A stretch of 64,000 nucleotides of DNA from Gracilimonas halophila (GCF_042684365.1 NZ_JBHULI010000003.1:152481-216480), one strand, 5' to 3'; shown: positions 33,867 to 43,618, numbered from the stretch's first letter. A program made the numbers and translations. The notes: generated from the letters alone by a model not told the origin.

Positions 33867-35153
33867 ATGAGTTTTATTGAAGACATTCATGCAAGGCAGG
33901 TGATAGACTCCCGGGGTAACCCTACCGTAGAGGTGGATGTAACCCTTGAAACCGGGACAACAGGACGAGCAGCAGTTCCTTCAGGAGCATCAACCGGTGA
34001 ACATGAAGCTGTGGAATTGCGCGATGGCGACAAGGATTATTATTTAGGTAAAAGCGTTCTTAAAGCAGTAGAGAATGTAAATACTATTATTTTTCAGGAA
34101 TTGAATGGTCTTTCAGTGTTTGATCAGGTTGGCCTTGATAATCTCTTACTTGACCTTGATGGAACACCCAATAAAGCAAAGTTGGGGGCAAATGCGATAC
34201 TTGGGGTTTCAATGGCGATAGCTAAAGCAGCAGCAGAAGAGCTGGGAATGCCTCTTTGGAGATATATAGGTGGAGTGAATGCTAAAGTGATGCCGCTTCC
34301 AATGATGAATATTATTAACGGAGGTTCTCATGCTGATAACAGCGTAGACTTTCAGGAATTTATGATCATGCCTGCCGGAGCTGACTCTTTTAGCAATGCT
34401 TTGCAAATGGGTGCTGAAGTTTTTCACAATCTGAAAAAAGTACTTTCTGATAAAGGGTATGGAACAGCTGTTGGGGATGAGGGTGGATTTGCTCCAAACC
34501 TGAAGTCAAATGAAGAAGGGATAGAGGTAATATTAACAGCAATTGAGAAAGCAGGTTATATACCGGAAGAGGATATATTGATCGCACTTGACCCGGCAGC
34601 CTCCGAGTTTTTCAATGCTGAAACCGGAATGTATGAATTCAAATGGAGTGACGGCTCAACCAAAGATACCGACGCTATGGTGGAATATTGGAGTAATTGG
34701 GTTGATAAATTCCCGATCATTTCTATCGAGGATGGCTTAGCTGAAAATGATTGGGATGCCTGGAAAAAACTTACTGATGCCGTAGGTGATAAAGTTCAGC
34801 TTGTTGGGGATGACCTTTTCGTAACCAATACAGAGCGACTTGCCACAGGAATTGAGCGGGGTATTGCCAACTCAATTCTGATCAAGGTAAATCAGATCGG
34901 TACTATTACCGAAACACTGGATGCCATTGAGATGGCGCATAAGAATGGGTATACAGCTGTTATCTCTCACCGTTCAGGTGAAACAGAAGATGTAACCATT
35001 GCAGATCTTGCGGTGGCAACCAACGCGGGACAGATCAAGACTGGATCTATGAGCAGAACGGACCGAATTGCGAAGTACAATCAGTTGATACGGATTGAAG
35101 AACAACTAGGAGACTCGGCACTATTTTTAGGTCACGATGCGTTTGGACTTTGA
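33867..35153 (+). CDS. eno: Enolase
   Basis: Converts 2-phosphoglycerate to phosphoenolpyruvate in glycolysis, also supplying PEP for the PTS. Start IEDIHARQVIDSRGNPTVEVDV is typical. Metal ligands are in LIALDPAASEF, ISIEDGLAENDW and LVGDDLFVTN. The catalytic Lys is in SILIKVNQIGTI, and SHRSGETEDVTIADLAV follows. Length 428 is normal. It is monocistronic, with a terminator at 35.25 kb. Confidence 0.98.
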   Translation: MSFIEDIHARQVIDSRGNPTVEVDVTLETGTTGRAAVPSGASTGEHEAVELRDGDKDYYLGKSVLKAVENVNTIIFQELNGLSVFDQVGLDNLLLDLDGTPNKAKLGANAILGVSMAIAKAAAEELGMPLWRYIGGVNAKVMPLPMMNIINGGSHADNSVDFQEFMIMPAGADSFSNALQMGAEVFHNLKKVLSDKGYGTAVGDEGGFAPNLKSNEEGIEVILTAIEKAGYIPEEDILIALDPAASEFFNAETGMYEFKWSDGSTKDTDAMVEYWSNWVDKFPIISIEDGLAENDWDAWKKLTDAVGDKVQLVGDDLFVTNTERLATGIERGIANSILIKVNQIGTITETLDAIEMAHKNGYTAVISHRSGETEDVTIADLAVATNAGQIKTGSMSRTDRIAKYNQLIRIEEQLGDSALFLGHDAFGL

Positions 35154-35240
35154 GATTATTGAGGCGATCGTCATCCTTTTAAAATAATTTGTAAGGAATT
35201 GTTTTGAGATCGCTCTTACATAATACGTAGTAGCTTTTAT

Positions 35241-35273
35241 GAGCCGCCTTTGATTACTGAGGGCGGCTCTTTT
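35241..35273 (+). terminator. Terminator of eno
   Basis: GAGCCGCC (35241-35248) and GGCGGCTC (35262-35269) form an eight-bp stem with a 13-base loop, followed by TTTT. Confidence 0.75.
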
Positions 35274-35323
35274 AATTTCAAAACTATCTGCTAAAAAGCA
35301 TCAGAATGCGTACCATATAGGTC

Positions 35324-36457
35324 ATGCAGAACACTCATACCGAACTTCTCAATTTCCGTAATCATCTTGACACCAAGATCGATTGGGCACCTCACCTGAA
35401 TGTGATCACAGGCCCAAACGGTTCCGGGAAAACAAGCCTGATCGATGCCATACATTACTTATGTATGTCAAGAAGTTTTGTATCGGGCACTGATATGTAC
35501 GTTGTGAATCAGGATGAAAGCTATTTCATGATAAAGGGGCATTTTGAAGGGAATATTCGTTCTGAGTTTGATGTATCCTGTTCCTATTCGCGGGGGGATG
35601 GAAAGAAGATCTTTGTAAATGACTCCCCTCTTGACCGGCTATCGGATCTGATCGGAATGGTTCCCGTGGTTACCCTCACCCCGGATGACAAAAAGCTGAC
35701 GCTGGAAGGTCCAACTGAGCGCAGATCATTTATTGACTCTTTTATCAGCCAGATCTCTCCGGCTTACCTTAGAGACCTTATCGAGTACCGAAGAGTGAGA
35801 AAGCAGCGAAATTCTTTATTACAAGAATACCGGGGTCCGCTTTCTGTATTGGAAGCTTATCTGGAACCATGGAATGTTCAGCTGGTGGAAGCCGGAGCAC
35901 GGATCGTGGCAAAACGGCATGAAGTTCTGGAAAACCTGAAAGCTTATTTAGAAAAAGATTATGCGATGATATCGGGAATGGACCTCACTACAAATCTTGA
36001 ATATCAGACTTTTTGTGAACCGAGCACCGATGTGGAAGTCCTCGAGAAGGAATACTATGAGCAACTTGAAAAGGTACAGTCCAAGGAAATTGAAAGAGAG
36101 ATAACGACGATCGGGCCGCATAGGGATGAGATTATTTTTTACCTGGATGATTTTGAATTGCGGCGGTTTGGATCTCAGGGCCAACATCGGCTTTTTGCTT
36201 TGTCCCTTAAACTTGCTCAGCTTCATTATTATTCCGATGAACTTGATGATCTCCCCATATTGATGCTGGATGATGTTTTTGGAGATCTGGATCCCAAGAA
36301 AACAGAGATCTTATTAGATGCTCTGCAACAACATAAAGGTCAAATATTCATAACTTCCGCAAATCCGGTTCCTTTCGAAGATTATGTTACCTTTGATGGA
36401 ACAGATAATCGGTTTTATGAAGTGCAAGATGGCAAAGTAAGCGAGGTTACGAAATGA
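35324..36457 (+). CDS. recF: DNA replication and repair protein RecF
   Basis: SMC-like ATPase that helps load RecA at gaps. Walker A is GPNGSGKTSLIDAIHYLC (about residues 28-45), the signature block is FGSQGQHRLFALSLK, and Walker B is ILMLDDVFGDLDPKK. Length 377 is normal. Its ATGA stop-start overlaps dciA by four bases. In many bacteria recF is in a dnaA-dnaN-recF set; here it is about 5 kb from dnaA, on the opposite strand and without dnaN. Confidence 0.95.
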   Translation: MQNTHTELLNFRNHLDTKIDWAPHLNVITGPNGSGKTSLIDAIHYLCMSRSFVSGTDMYVVNQDESYFMIKGHFEGNIRSEFDVSCSYSRGDGKKIFVNDSPLDRLSDLIGMVPVVTLTPDDKKLTLEGPTERRSFIDSFISQISPAYLRDLIEYRRVRKQRNSLLQEYRGPLSVLEAYLEPWNVQLVEAGARIVAKRHEVLENLKAYLEKDYAMISGMDLTTNLEYQTFCEPSTDVEVLEKEYYEQLEKVQSKEIEREITTIGPHRDEIIFYLDDFELRRFGSQGQHRLFALSLKLAQLHYYSDELDDLPILMLDDVFGDLDPKKTEILLDALQQHKGQIFITSANPVPFEDYVTFDGTDNRFYEVQDGKVSEVTK

Positions 36458-36747
36458 GATTTGATCCGCCAAAGTCGCTGAGTTCGGTGCTGGAAGATTT
36501 CCTTGAAAAATTTCCGCAGAAAAGAAAACTGAAGCAAGGCATGATACTATCTGCTTTTGAAGACGTGGTGGGAACAAGAATGGCCTCAGAAGTTGAAGAT
36601 CTTCACTTTGAAGGAAATAAACTGGCGATGAAAGTAAAACATCCTGCATGGCGTCAGGAGATCCATGGTAACAGGTTTAGTATTGCAAAGAAATTGAACT
36701 CCAAAGTTAAAGGTGATATCATTTCAGATATCATTGTGCGCAGTTAG
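36454..36747 (+). CDS. DciA-like protein (DUF721)
   Basis: A small (97-residue) basic protein with the DUF721/DciA core: WxxxVG-type strand FEDVVGTRMASEVEDLHFEGNKLAMKVKHPAWRQEI. DciA is the widespread bacterial loader of the replicative helicase DnaB; here only the KH-like domain is present. It overlaps recF (ATGA), close to the probable oriC, which fits a role in replication. Assignment to DUF721 is good; the loading function is by family only. Confidence 0.85.
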   Translation: MRFDPPKSLSSVLEDFLEKFPQKRKLKQGMILSAFEDVVGTRMASEVEDLHFEGNKLAMKVKHPAWRQEIHGNRFSIAKKLNSKVKGDIISDIIVRS

Positions 36748-36781
36748 TTGATTAACCTTAATCCTGCATCTATATTCGGCT

Positions 36782-37792
36782 ATGGCTGATATCTCAGATA
36801 ATAACATATTTGACCGTCTTAAAGGGCTGATAAAATCCGGCACAAAACCCGGTGTTGAAGAAACTGAAGTGAGTTTCATGCGCCGCGAAAAGATCATTGT
36901 TTTTGCCGGGGCATACATTATGGCGGTTTCGTTGTGGTTTATCGTAAACCTGAGCGGGAGTTTCAGTATTAATGTGAATGTTCCCATCGAACCGGGTAAT
37001 ATTCCGGAGAATATGGCTCTGACAGAAGAACTGCCGGAGTTTGTTCAGGTTGGGGTTTCCGGCGACGGCTGGCAGTTGTTGAACTTATATAATGATCCCC
37101 CCGTGGTTGTCATTAACATTGAGAATAGAGAGGTAAATTTATTTGATCAGGTTCGTCAACGCCTCAGTTACTTACAGGGAATTGATATAGCCAAAGTTCA
37201 ACCGCTGCTTCTCTCTATTGATATGGAGCCGAAGGTATCCAAGAAAGTCCCTGTTAAAGTTCCCTCAGAGATAAGTTTTCAAAACCGATTTGGAGTAGTA
37301 GGTAGCCCTTCTTTTAGTCCGGACAGCATAACCATAACCGGCGCTGAATCAATGATAGAAGAGATCGATGAATGGGTTGTACATGACACATTGAGGCTTT
37401 CAGATGTAAGAGATGATATTTCGATGAATATATCTCTGAATAAGAATGAAGGCGTAATTGAGTTATCTGAAACAAAGGTCACTTTTACAGCAAATGTTTC
37501 AGAATTTACGGAAGGCGAAACTATGGTATATATCCGCACAAGAGGTTTACCCCGCGGTCAGAATGTGAACTACAATCCATCTTCTGTTACTATTAAATTC
37601 GACGTGCCTATCGAACAATTTGCCGATGTTGAACAAATGAAGCCTTATGAAGTATATGTGCCTTACTCCAAAATACTGGAAGATTCTTCAGGCTTCGTTA
37701 CTCCTGATATAGAACTTGTAGAAAATCAGTTTGAACTCAGGCTCCGAAGTTTTCAGCCTAAAGCAGTGGCATATTTTATAGTGCTGAATTAG
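36782..37792 (+). CDS. YbbR-like domain protein
   Basis: A 336-residue protein with one membrane helix (about residues 38-58, IIVFAGAYIMAVSLWFIVNL) and an extracytoplasmic part of about three YbbR repeats (FSINVNVPIEPGNIPENM, SKKVPVKVPSEISF, VTFTANVSEF). YbbR/CdaR proteins in Gram-positives regulate the diadenylate cyclase CdaA; no cyclase gene is adjacent here. It follows dciA by 34 bases and probably belongs to the recF operon. Confidence 0.82.
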   Translation: MADISDNNIFDRLKGLIKSGTKPGVEETEVSFMRREKIIVFAGAYIMAVSLWFIVNLSGSFSINVNVPIEPGNIPENMALTEELPEFVQVGVSGDGWQLLNLYNDPPVVVINIENREVNLFDQVRQRLSYLQGIDIAKVQPLLLSIDMEPKVSKKVPVKVPSEISFQNRFGVVGSPSFSPDSITITGAESMIEEIDEWVVHDTLRLSDVRDDISMNISLNKNEGVIELSETKVTFTANVSEFTEGETMVYIRTRGLPRGQNVNYNPSSVTIKFDVPIEQFADVEQMKPYEVYVPYSKILEDSSGFVTPDIELVENQFELRLRSFQPKAVAYFIVLN

Positions 37793-37802
37793 AGCTCCCC
37801 CA

Positions 37803-40172
37803 TTAAAAATTCAGCACAAGCCCGATGGACGGAAGAATTTCCCCACTATCTGTTGTATTTACCTTAATCAGCTCTCTTGGTGTAATTACCTCTCCGTTTT
37901 CTGTGCGGTTTAAACCATATCGAGGTTCGGATGGACTTGATTGTCCCAGAGCATTTTGTACTTCCACATAGACATCAAGACTGAGATTCTCGAAATTAAA
38001 TTTTTTATCTATACGGACATCGAGTTGGCTTAGTGGGTCTAAAAGAACGGATCCCAACTCCTCATAATCCCGAAACACGGCCGGATAATTATCAAGAGTT
38101 TGTTGCTGATCTACCGGTGGGTAAGGAGATTTGCCGAGGAATCGATAGCGCGAGCTCACTTCCCAGTTGTTGCCGAATTTATACCCTCCTAACAAAGAAA
38201 CCAAGACACCATTATCCCAAACAGCCGGTTTATATTCATCGTCGTACAAGTTGGTAAATTCACTTTTATAAAATGTTAAAGCAGCTACTCCGTAAAACTT
38301 GCCTGTAAATTTTTGTTGATAGAGAAGCTCTAACCCATAAGTGCGACCTTTGCCCTCGCTTATGATCTCTTCACTTCCGAATACTTCAAAATCACCACCT
38401 TTATTAGCCAGTGAAACACTATCGATGGTGGAAATGGGATAGTCGTCATACAATTTCAAAAATCCTTCGGCAGAAACTCGTGCCCGTTCGTTAAGTAGAT
38501 ATTCAATTCCTGCTACTAAGTGATCATTTTGAATGTAGGCGGAGTTAGTATTGGGGAAATCTCCATTGTTGGTTTGAAAACCCAAAGTGGTGTAGGGTAA
38601 GATCTTATAATATCTCCCAACCGATGCATTTGCAGTCAAATTCTCAGTTAGTTTATAGGAAATGGAAAACCGGGGACTGAGTGTGTGATAGAGCTCATTT
38701 CCTGCTTCGGTGAAGGTGTTGCCATCGGCTCTTAAACCTAGTGAAAGCCCTAAACGGTTATTAAGGAAATCAGCGGAACTCTGAGCAAATACTCCATATC
38801 TGAAGAAATTCAGATTAGTCTCGAAGTTAAGGTTATTGATAATATCTTCGGTAGTATTGGTGTAATCTGCATTGATGACATTCAGTCCGCCTGAAATTGT
38901 CCAGTTATCAATGAATTTAGTAGCTTGATATCGTAAGTGTGTTTCCGTTTCGCGAGATTCATTTTTGAGATACAGACCGGTCTCATTCACATTATCCTCG
39001 TAGCGATAAAAGAAATTTCCCAGCGTGTTGTTACTGATCACCGTTTCCATGAAACCGCTGTTGTCAGCAAACTGCCTGCGCCAACCGATTCCCACCGTGT
39101 TGCTGTTTTGCCGAATAACAGGGATCTGATTCTGAATAGCTTCCTGCTCAGGATCAAATTCATCCAGGTCGTTAATAGCCAGGTCATCTATGGAGCCAAC
39201 TCCTGTCAGATATAACCGATTTTTGTCATCAATACGATGATTCACTTTGTATTGATAATCCCAGTAGTCAGGTAGAAAAGGCAAGCCGATCGCCTGAAAT
39301 AAAAGCTGTAGATACGATCGCCTGACTGACGCGATGTATGTAGTATTAGCCTCGGAATCATCGCCTTTAAAAAGAGGCCCCTCAACGGTCAAAGCAGCTT
39401 CACTGGAACCGACTCTCAAATTCCCCATAAACTCACGATCGTTCCCATTTCGCTGGTTGAATTGAAGTACACCTGAAAGCACATTCTCGTATTTGGAATC
39501 GAAGGAACTGGCAGCCAGCGATACGCCCTCAAAAAAGGAGACATTCAACAGACCTACCGGTCCGCCGGCGCTTCCCTGTGTCGAAAAGTGATTGATGTTG
39601 GGAATAGGGATGCCATCCAAATAGTATACATTTTCGTTGGGGGCACCTCCGCGGATAATCACATCATTCCGAAATCCGCCTACCGAGCCGGAAACTCCGG
39701 GCAGTGACTGAACTACCTTAGCAATGTCATTATTCCCTCCGGGATAGGCAGCAATCTCCTGTTGATTTAATTTCTGAATGGATAGCGGTGTTACATCTTC
39801 CTTAGCAAAAGGATTAGGGGTTATGTTGATCTCGTCCAGTTCGCTTAGCTGTTCCTCAAGCTGAAAATTGATATCAATATTTCCTTCTGAACGTATTACG
39901 ACATTGAACTTGGTTTGGCTGATAAATCCTACATAGGAAACTTTCACATTATAGGTTTTGGCAGGAATGTTATCGATGGTATAGCGCCCGTCTGAATTAG
40001 TGGCATCACCCAGTTCAGTACCCTCCAAGATAACAGTGGCACCTATCAATGGTTCTCCGGTTTTAGCATCGGTCACTTTCCCACTTATGGTTCCCGTAGA
40101 TTGTGCAAATAATGATGCCTGAATTCCAAGAAATAGTACAAGTGCAATGATGAATAGTCTGTTCTTAGACAT
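37803..40172 (-). CDS. TonB-dependent receptor with carboxypeptidase-regulatory-like domain
   Basis: An outer-membrane receptor of 789 residues. A signal peptide ends at SLFAQS. A CarboxypepD_reg-like domain follows (about 24-110, TISGKVTDAKTGEPLIGATV), then the plug (about 125-240, LSIQKLNQQEIAAYPGGNNDIAKVVQSLPGV), then the barrel, ending LPSIGLVLNF with a C-terminal aromatic. The plug has the NEN-like YYLDGIPIPN segment. No SusD partner is next to it, so it is not a classic glycan locus; the substrate is unknown. It is convergent with ybbR. Confidence 0.93.
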   Translation of the reverse strand: MSKNRLFIIALVLFLGIQASLFAQSTGTISGKVTDAKTGEPLIGATVILEGTELGDATNSDGRYTIDNIPAKTYNVKVSYVGFISQTKFNVVIRSEGNIDINFQLEEQLSELDEINITPNPFAKEDVTPLSIQKLNQQEIAAYPGGNNDIAKVVQSLPGVSGSVGGFRNDVIIRGGAPNENVYYLDGIPIPNINHFSTQGSAGGPVGLLNVSFFEGVSLAASSFDSKYENVLSGVLQFNQRNGNDREFMGNLRVGSSEAALTVEGPLFKGDDSEANTTYIASVRRSYLQLLFQAIGLPFLPDYWDYQYKVNHRIDDKNRLYLTGVGSIDDLAINDLDEFDPEQEAIQNQIPVIRQNSNTVGIGWRRQFADNSGFMETVISNNTLGNFFYRYEDNVNETGLYLKNESRETETHLRYQATKFIDNWTISGGLNVINADYTNTTEDIINNLNFETNLNFFRYGVFAQSSADFLNNRLGLSLGLRADGNTFTEAGNELYHTLSPRFSISYKLTENLTANASVGRYYKILPYTTLGFQTNNGDFPNTNSAYIQNDHLVAGIEYLLNERARVSAEGFLKLYDDYPISTIDSVSLANKGGDFEVFGSEEIISEGKGRTYGLELLYQQKFTGKFYGVAALTFYKSEFTNLYDDEYKPAVWDNGVLVSLLGGYKFGNNWEVSSRYRFLGKSPYPPVDQQQTLDNYPAVFRDYEELGSVLLDPLSQLDVRIDKKFNFENLSLDVYVEVQNALGQSSPSEPRYGLNRTENGEVITPRELIKVNTTDSGEILPSIGLVLNF

Positions 40173-40281
40173 AAATAAGAGAGCGAAATTTAAATTTGTT
40201 TGATTTAGGGTGAAGAACAGCCATGGAGTTTAAAACCGTTCCACCGCAAGGATATAGAATTTCCGGATAGTTGATGAATGG

Positions 40282-41058
40282 CTACCCAAATAACCCTTTA
40301 ATACTCCCTCCGTCATGACTAATGGTTTGCCCTGTTACATACCCCGCATGAGGTGAAAGCAACCATGCTACCAGTGATGCAAGCTCTTCAGCTTTTCCCA
40401 TTCTTCCAACGGGGATACTTTCTTCCATTCTTTCTTTCGCATCTTCAAAACTGATATTAAGCGAAGCTTTGTTTTTTTGGATGACCCGTTCAATTGCGGG
40501 AGTTTGGTGTGATCCGGGAGCGAGAACATTGACTGTTACTCCGGATTTAGCTATTTCCAGAGCCAGCGATTTAAAGAATCCAACCACTCCTGCCCTGAAA
40601 CTATTGCTTAGCGTGAGCGAAAGTAATGGCTGTTTTACAGACTGACTTTCAATAAATATCATGCGACCATATTCCTTTTCTTTGAAGTATGGAGCCAGGT
40701 GTAATGCGAGGTCGATCTTCCAGCGCATGACAAGTTTCCAGGCCGAATCCCAATCGTCCATACTGGTTTCAAGTGGCGTTCCGGTTGGTGGTCCACCGGC
40801 ATTAAAAACAATACCGTGAGTTTTTTTGGCTTTCACTGATTGCTCGATGCTATCCAGAGTATCACTGTAAAGAAGGCTGCCCTCAATGATCTCTGTTTGT
40901 TCTTTGAAATGGTTGAACTTGTCACGAAGCATATCACCACGGCGTGCTACCAACACAACGTTTGCACCTTCTTGTAAAAGCTGCCGTGCAATTGCTTCAC
41001 CGAAACCGCTGGAGGCTCCACATACTATGAATCGTTGGTCTGTCAACTTGAGGTCCAT
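40282..41058 (-). CDS. Short-chain dehydrogenase/reductase, atypical active site
   Basis: A 258-residue SDR with Rossmann start VCGASSGFGEAIARQLLQEGANVVLVARRGD (Gly-rich cofactor loop) and NAGG in strand four. The usual catalytic YxxxK is not seen: where it should be, the sequence is SNSFRAGVVGFFKSLALEIA, giving SxxxR. C-terminal GYVTGQTISHDGG is normal for the family. The protein may be a diverged reductase or may have lost classical activity. The alignment was done by eye. Confidence 0.82.
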   Translation of the reverse strand: MDLKLTDQRFIVCGASSGFGEAIARQLLQEGANVVLVARRGDMLRDKFNHFKEQTEIIEGSLLYSDTLDSIEQSVKAKKTHGIVFNAGGPPTGTPLETSMDDWDSAWKLVMRWKIDLALHLAPYFKEKEYGRMIFIESQSVKQPLLSLTLSNSFRAGVVGFFKSLALEIAKSGVTVNVLAPGSHQTPAIERVIQKNKASLNISFEDAKERMEESIPVGRMGKAEELASLVAWLLSPHAGYVTGQTISHDGGSIKGLFG

Positions 41059-41129
41059 AATGTTCTAGGGTTTGTTTAGAATGGACTTATAAAGTAAAGA
41101 TCAGTGAGGTTAGAAAAAAAGTGCTCAGG

Positions 41130-42092
41130 CTATATTTCTTGCATTATCAGGAAGCCGGTGTAAACGATAAATGTGACTAGTAACAAAGCGGCTTCCCAAC
41201 GATCTAGCTTTTGTTTGCCTCCCGTAAACATTGCGATAAAAAGCAGTAGTGTACCTCCTCCCAACAAGTATAATTCAGAGTTAAATGAGGGATCAAAAGC
41301 AACCGGCTTCACAAAGGCACTGACAGCCAGTATCAGAAAAATGTTGAAGATATTAGATCCAATAATATTACCTACGGCCAGGTCCACATTCTTACGTATA
41401 GCTGCTACAACTGAGGTGGCAAGTTCCGGTAAAGAGGTTCCCGCTGCAATAATTGTGAGGCCAATGATTTTTTCACTGACTCCCAGGACAGTAGCAATTT
41501 CAATGGCGTTGTTTACAACAAATCGTCCGCCTATGATCAAACCGGTCAGACCAGCGAGTATCAATCCCCATATCTTAAGTTGAGATAAGTCACTTTCAGT
41601 AGTTTCTTCCTTTTGAACTGAAGGATCAGATTTCAATTGTTTATATACATAAAATAGAAAAAGTCCGAAGAGAGTCAGGAAGATAAACCCATCAACTCTT
41701 GAGATAAGGGGAGAGGAGGCCCCAAAGAAATCATTCGCTAAAATGAAGAGTAACACAGCTGCAAATAATGAAAGTGGGATCTCCTTCCACACGGTACTGG
41801 ATTGAACCGCTAAGGGTGCGATCATTCCTGATATCCCAAGGATAACAAACAAGTTGAAGTTATTACTGCCAATAATATTTCCGAAGACGATCTCATCGTA
41901 TCCATTAAAGCTGGCAAGAACATTTACCACAAGTTCCGGGGCAGAAGTTCCAAAAGCCACAATGGTCAGTCCGATCGCTAAGTCAGAAACATGGTATTTT
42001 TTTGCGAGTACAGAGGCTCCGTTTACAAGCCAGTCGGCCCCTTTAATTAGAAGTAAAAGACCGAGGATCAGCCAAACGATAGAAATTAACAT
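41130..42092 (-). CDS. Calcium/sodium antiporter (CaCA family)
   Basis: A 320-residue inner-membrane protein with about ten helices in two inverted halves. The alpha-repeats are GLTIVAFGTSAPELVVNV and GLTIIAAGTSLPELATSV, each followed by GNIIGSN; these form the ion site of CaCA exchangers such as YrbG. It probably exports calcium in exchange for sodium. It stands alone on the minus strand, divergent from the short ORF at 42.2 kb. Confidence 0.94.
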   Translation of the reverse strand: MLISIVWLILGLLLLIKGADWLVNGASVLAKKYHVSDLAIGLTIVAFGTSAPELVVNVLASFNGYDEIVFGNIIGSNNFNLFVILGISGMIAPLAVQSSTVWKEIPLSLFAAVLLFILANDFFGASSPLISRVDGFIFLTLFGLFLFYVYKQLKSDPSVQKEETTESDLSQLKIWGLILAGLTGLIIGGRFVVNNAIEIATVLGVSEKIIGLTIIAAGTSLPELATSVVAAIRKNVDLAVGNIIGSNIFNIFLILAVSAFVKPVAFDPSFNSELYLLGGGTLLLFIAMFTGGKQKLDRWEAALLLVTFIVYTGFLIMQEI

Positions 42093-42214
42093 ATGAGTAC
42101 GTATGGGTTAATTAAGAATATGAAATATAAGTGGGAGTAGGATAGTTTCTAAATACTGATTAATTTTGGAACGCTCTTTTGTCAACTTGAGTTGGTGGGT
42201 AAAATTATTCCAAA

Positions 42215-42514
42215 ATGGATACAAGTATATATAAGAACATACTGGTTATTTTATCGGCAGCGTTATTCATGACGTTTTCAATGATGCATGAATTTGACTG
42301 GCTAATACCGTCATCTCCGGTCCCTGTTGCTTCTGCGTTGTCGCCAGTGCCAACCCCTGATATTGTTGAGGAACCGGGGACTGAAGACGAAATTGAACAT
42401 GAAGAGAGCTTTTATATCCGTAACTATACAGACATTAAATATCATAAAGGGCTTCAGTCAAAATTAGAACTCAGAGTTGCCCAAGTCTTATCTCCCCCAC
42501 CAGACATGGTCTGA
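42215..42514 (+). CDS. Hypothetical short membrane-anchored protein
   Basis: A possible 99-residue protein with an N-terminal hydrophobic helix (about 8-28, ILVILSAALFMTFSMMHEF), a proline-rich linker (SPVPVASALSPVPTP), an acidic block and a basic C-terminal part. No family is recognised. It precedes the carbonic anhydrase by about 160 bases on the same strand. Proline-rich low-complexity makes this less certain. Confidence 0.5.
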   Translation: MDTSIYKNILVILSAALFMTFSMMHEFDWLIPSSPVPVASALSPVPTPDIVEEPGTEDEIEHEESFYIRNYTDIKYHKGLQSKLELRVAQVLSPPPDMV

Positions 42515-42675
42515 TTGCCCGTCAAATTTAACGCCATAATCCATAGCAATAGGTACTGTCAAGACTATACGTACGTCTAGAAAAAGGATAGTAATACTAA
42601 TAAATGTGGAAAAGGATAAGGGCCTGGATCCTTTTGATGGCATCATTTTATCTGCAAATTGATAATTATAAGATC

Positions 42676-43413
42676 ATGAATAACCGAATTATTAACACAA
42701 TATCTATTATAGTTGTATTTACTTTAACATTAACAGCATGCACCAATAAAGAAACGTCTCAAAACATGAATAATAACGTGTCTCTTTCAAGTACAGTTTT
42801 AAACAGTGAATCGCAGGAAAAACTAACACCCGATCAAATACTTCAAAATTTAAAAGAAGGGAATGAACGGTTTGTTAATAATAACCTAACACCAAGAGAC
42901 TATAAAGCTCAGGTACAGGCTACCACTGAAGGTCAATACCCTGAGGCTGTGATCATTTCTTGTATAGATAGCCGGGTTCCTGTTGAGCAGGTTTTCGATA
43001 AAGGTGTGGGTGATATCTTTGTTGCCCGGGTAGCCGGAAATTTTGTTAACGAAGATATCCTGGGAAGTACTGAGTTTGGCACTGCGGTTGCAGGCTCAAA
43101 AGTGATCGTTATTATGGGGCATAAAAGCTGTGGAGCAGTGAAAGCAGCTATAGATAATGTTGAGATGGGGAACATCACCGCTATGCTGGATAAAATTAAT
43201 CCGGCTGTAGAAATGACCTCAAATTTTGAAGGAGACCGATCTTCTTCAAATGATGAATATGTTACCGAAGTTGTCAAAAATAATGTTCGTCATACAATGG
43301 ACGAGATGAGGGAGAAAAGCCCCATAATTGCTGAATTAGAAAGAAACGGAGACGTAGTCATAGCAGGTGCATTTTATGATTTGGAAACAGGAATGGTAAC
43401 TTTTTTGAATTAA
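42676..43413 (+). CDS. Beta-class carbonic anhydrase, lipoprotein
   Basis: Hydrates carbon dioxide using zinc. Zinc ligands are in CIDSRVPVEQVFDKG (Cys, with Asp-Arg pair) and MGHKSCGAVKAAI (His and Cys); family length and order are as expected. The protein starts with a lipoprotein leader ending LTLTAC, lipidated cysteine at residue 22. The frame extends to an ATG at 42604, but the ATG at 42676 gives a clean leader and is preferred. Most beta enzymes are cytoplasmic; here an envelope location is likely. Confidence 0.92.
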   Translation: MNNRIINTISIIVVFTLTLTACTNKETSQNMNNNVSLSSTVLNSESQEKLTPDQILQNLKEGNERFVNNNLTPRDYKAQVQATTEGQYPEAVIISCIDSRVPVEQVFDKGVGDIFVARVAGNFVNEDILGSTEFGTAVAGSKVIVIMGHKSCGAVKAAIDNVEMGNITAMLDKINPAVEMTSNFEGDRSSSNDEYVTEVVKNNVRHTMDEMREKSPIIAELERNGDVVIAGAFYDLETGMVTFLN

Positions 43414-43416
43414 GGG

Positions 43417-43443
43417 AAAAGGGAGCTTTCGGGCTCCTTTTTT
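43417..43443 (+). terminator. Terminator of the carbonic anhydrase gene
   Basis: GGGAAAAGGGAGC and GGGCTCCTTTT form an imperfect hairpin with loop TTTC, followed by a run of Ts. Confidence 0.65.
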
Positions 43444-43618
43444 TGTTTATGGGTTCAATGAAAGAAGCCAAAATTAAATTATGTTTTAATAGTAAGTATT
43501 TGGTGAAAATACCCGTATCTTTAAGGCTTGCAACTTTTCTGATAAAACGTATTTGAAGTGGTAAAACCGCACTAATGTTGTATTCAAGAAGAGAAATTCA
43601 CCCTAATTCAATATTGTA

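Noticed and set aside
36314..36649. A 111-residue minus-strand frame across recF and dciA
   Set aside because: It lies opposite two well-supported genes and has no features of its own.
42604..42675. Upstream start of the carbonic anhydrase
   Set aside because: It would put 24 residues before a complete lipoprotein leader, making it non-functional; the ATG at 42676 is better.
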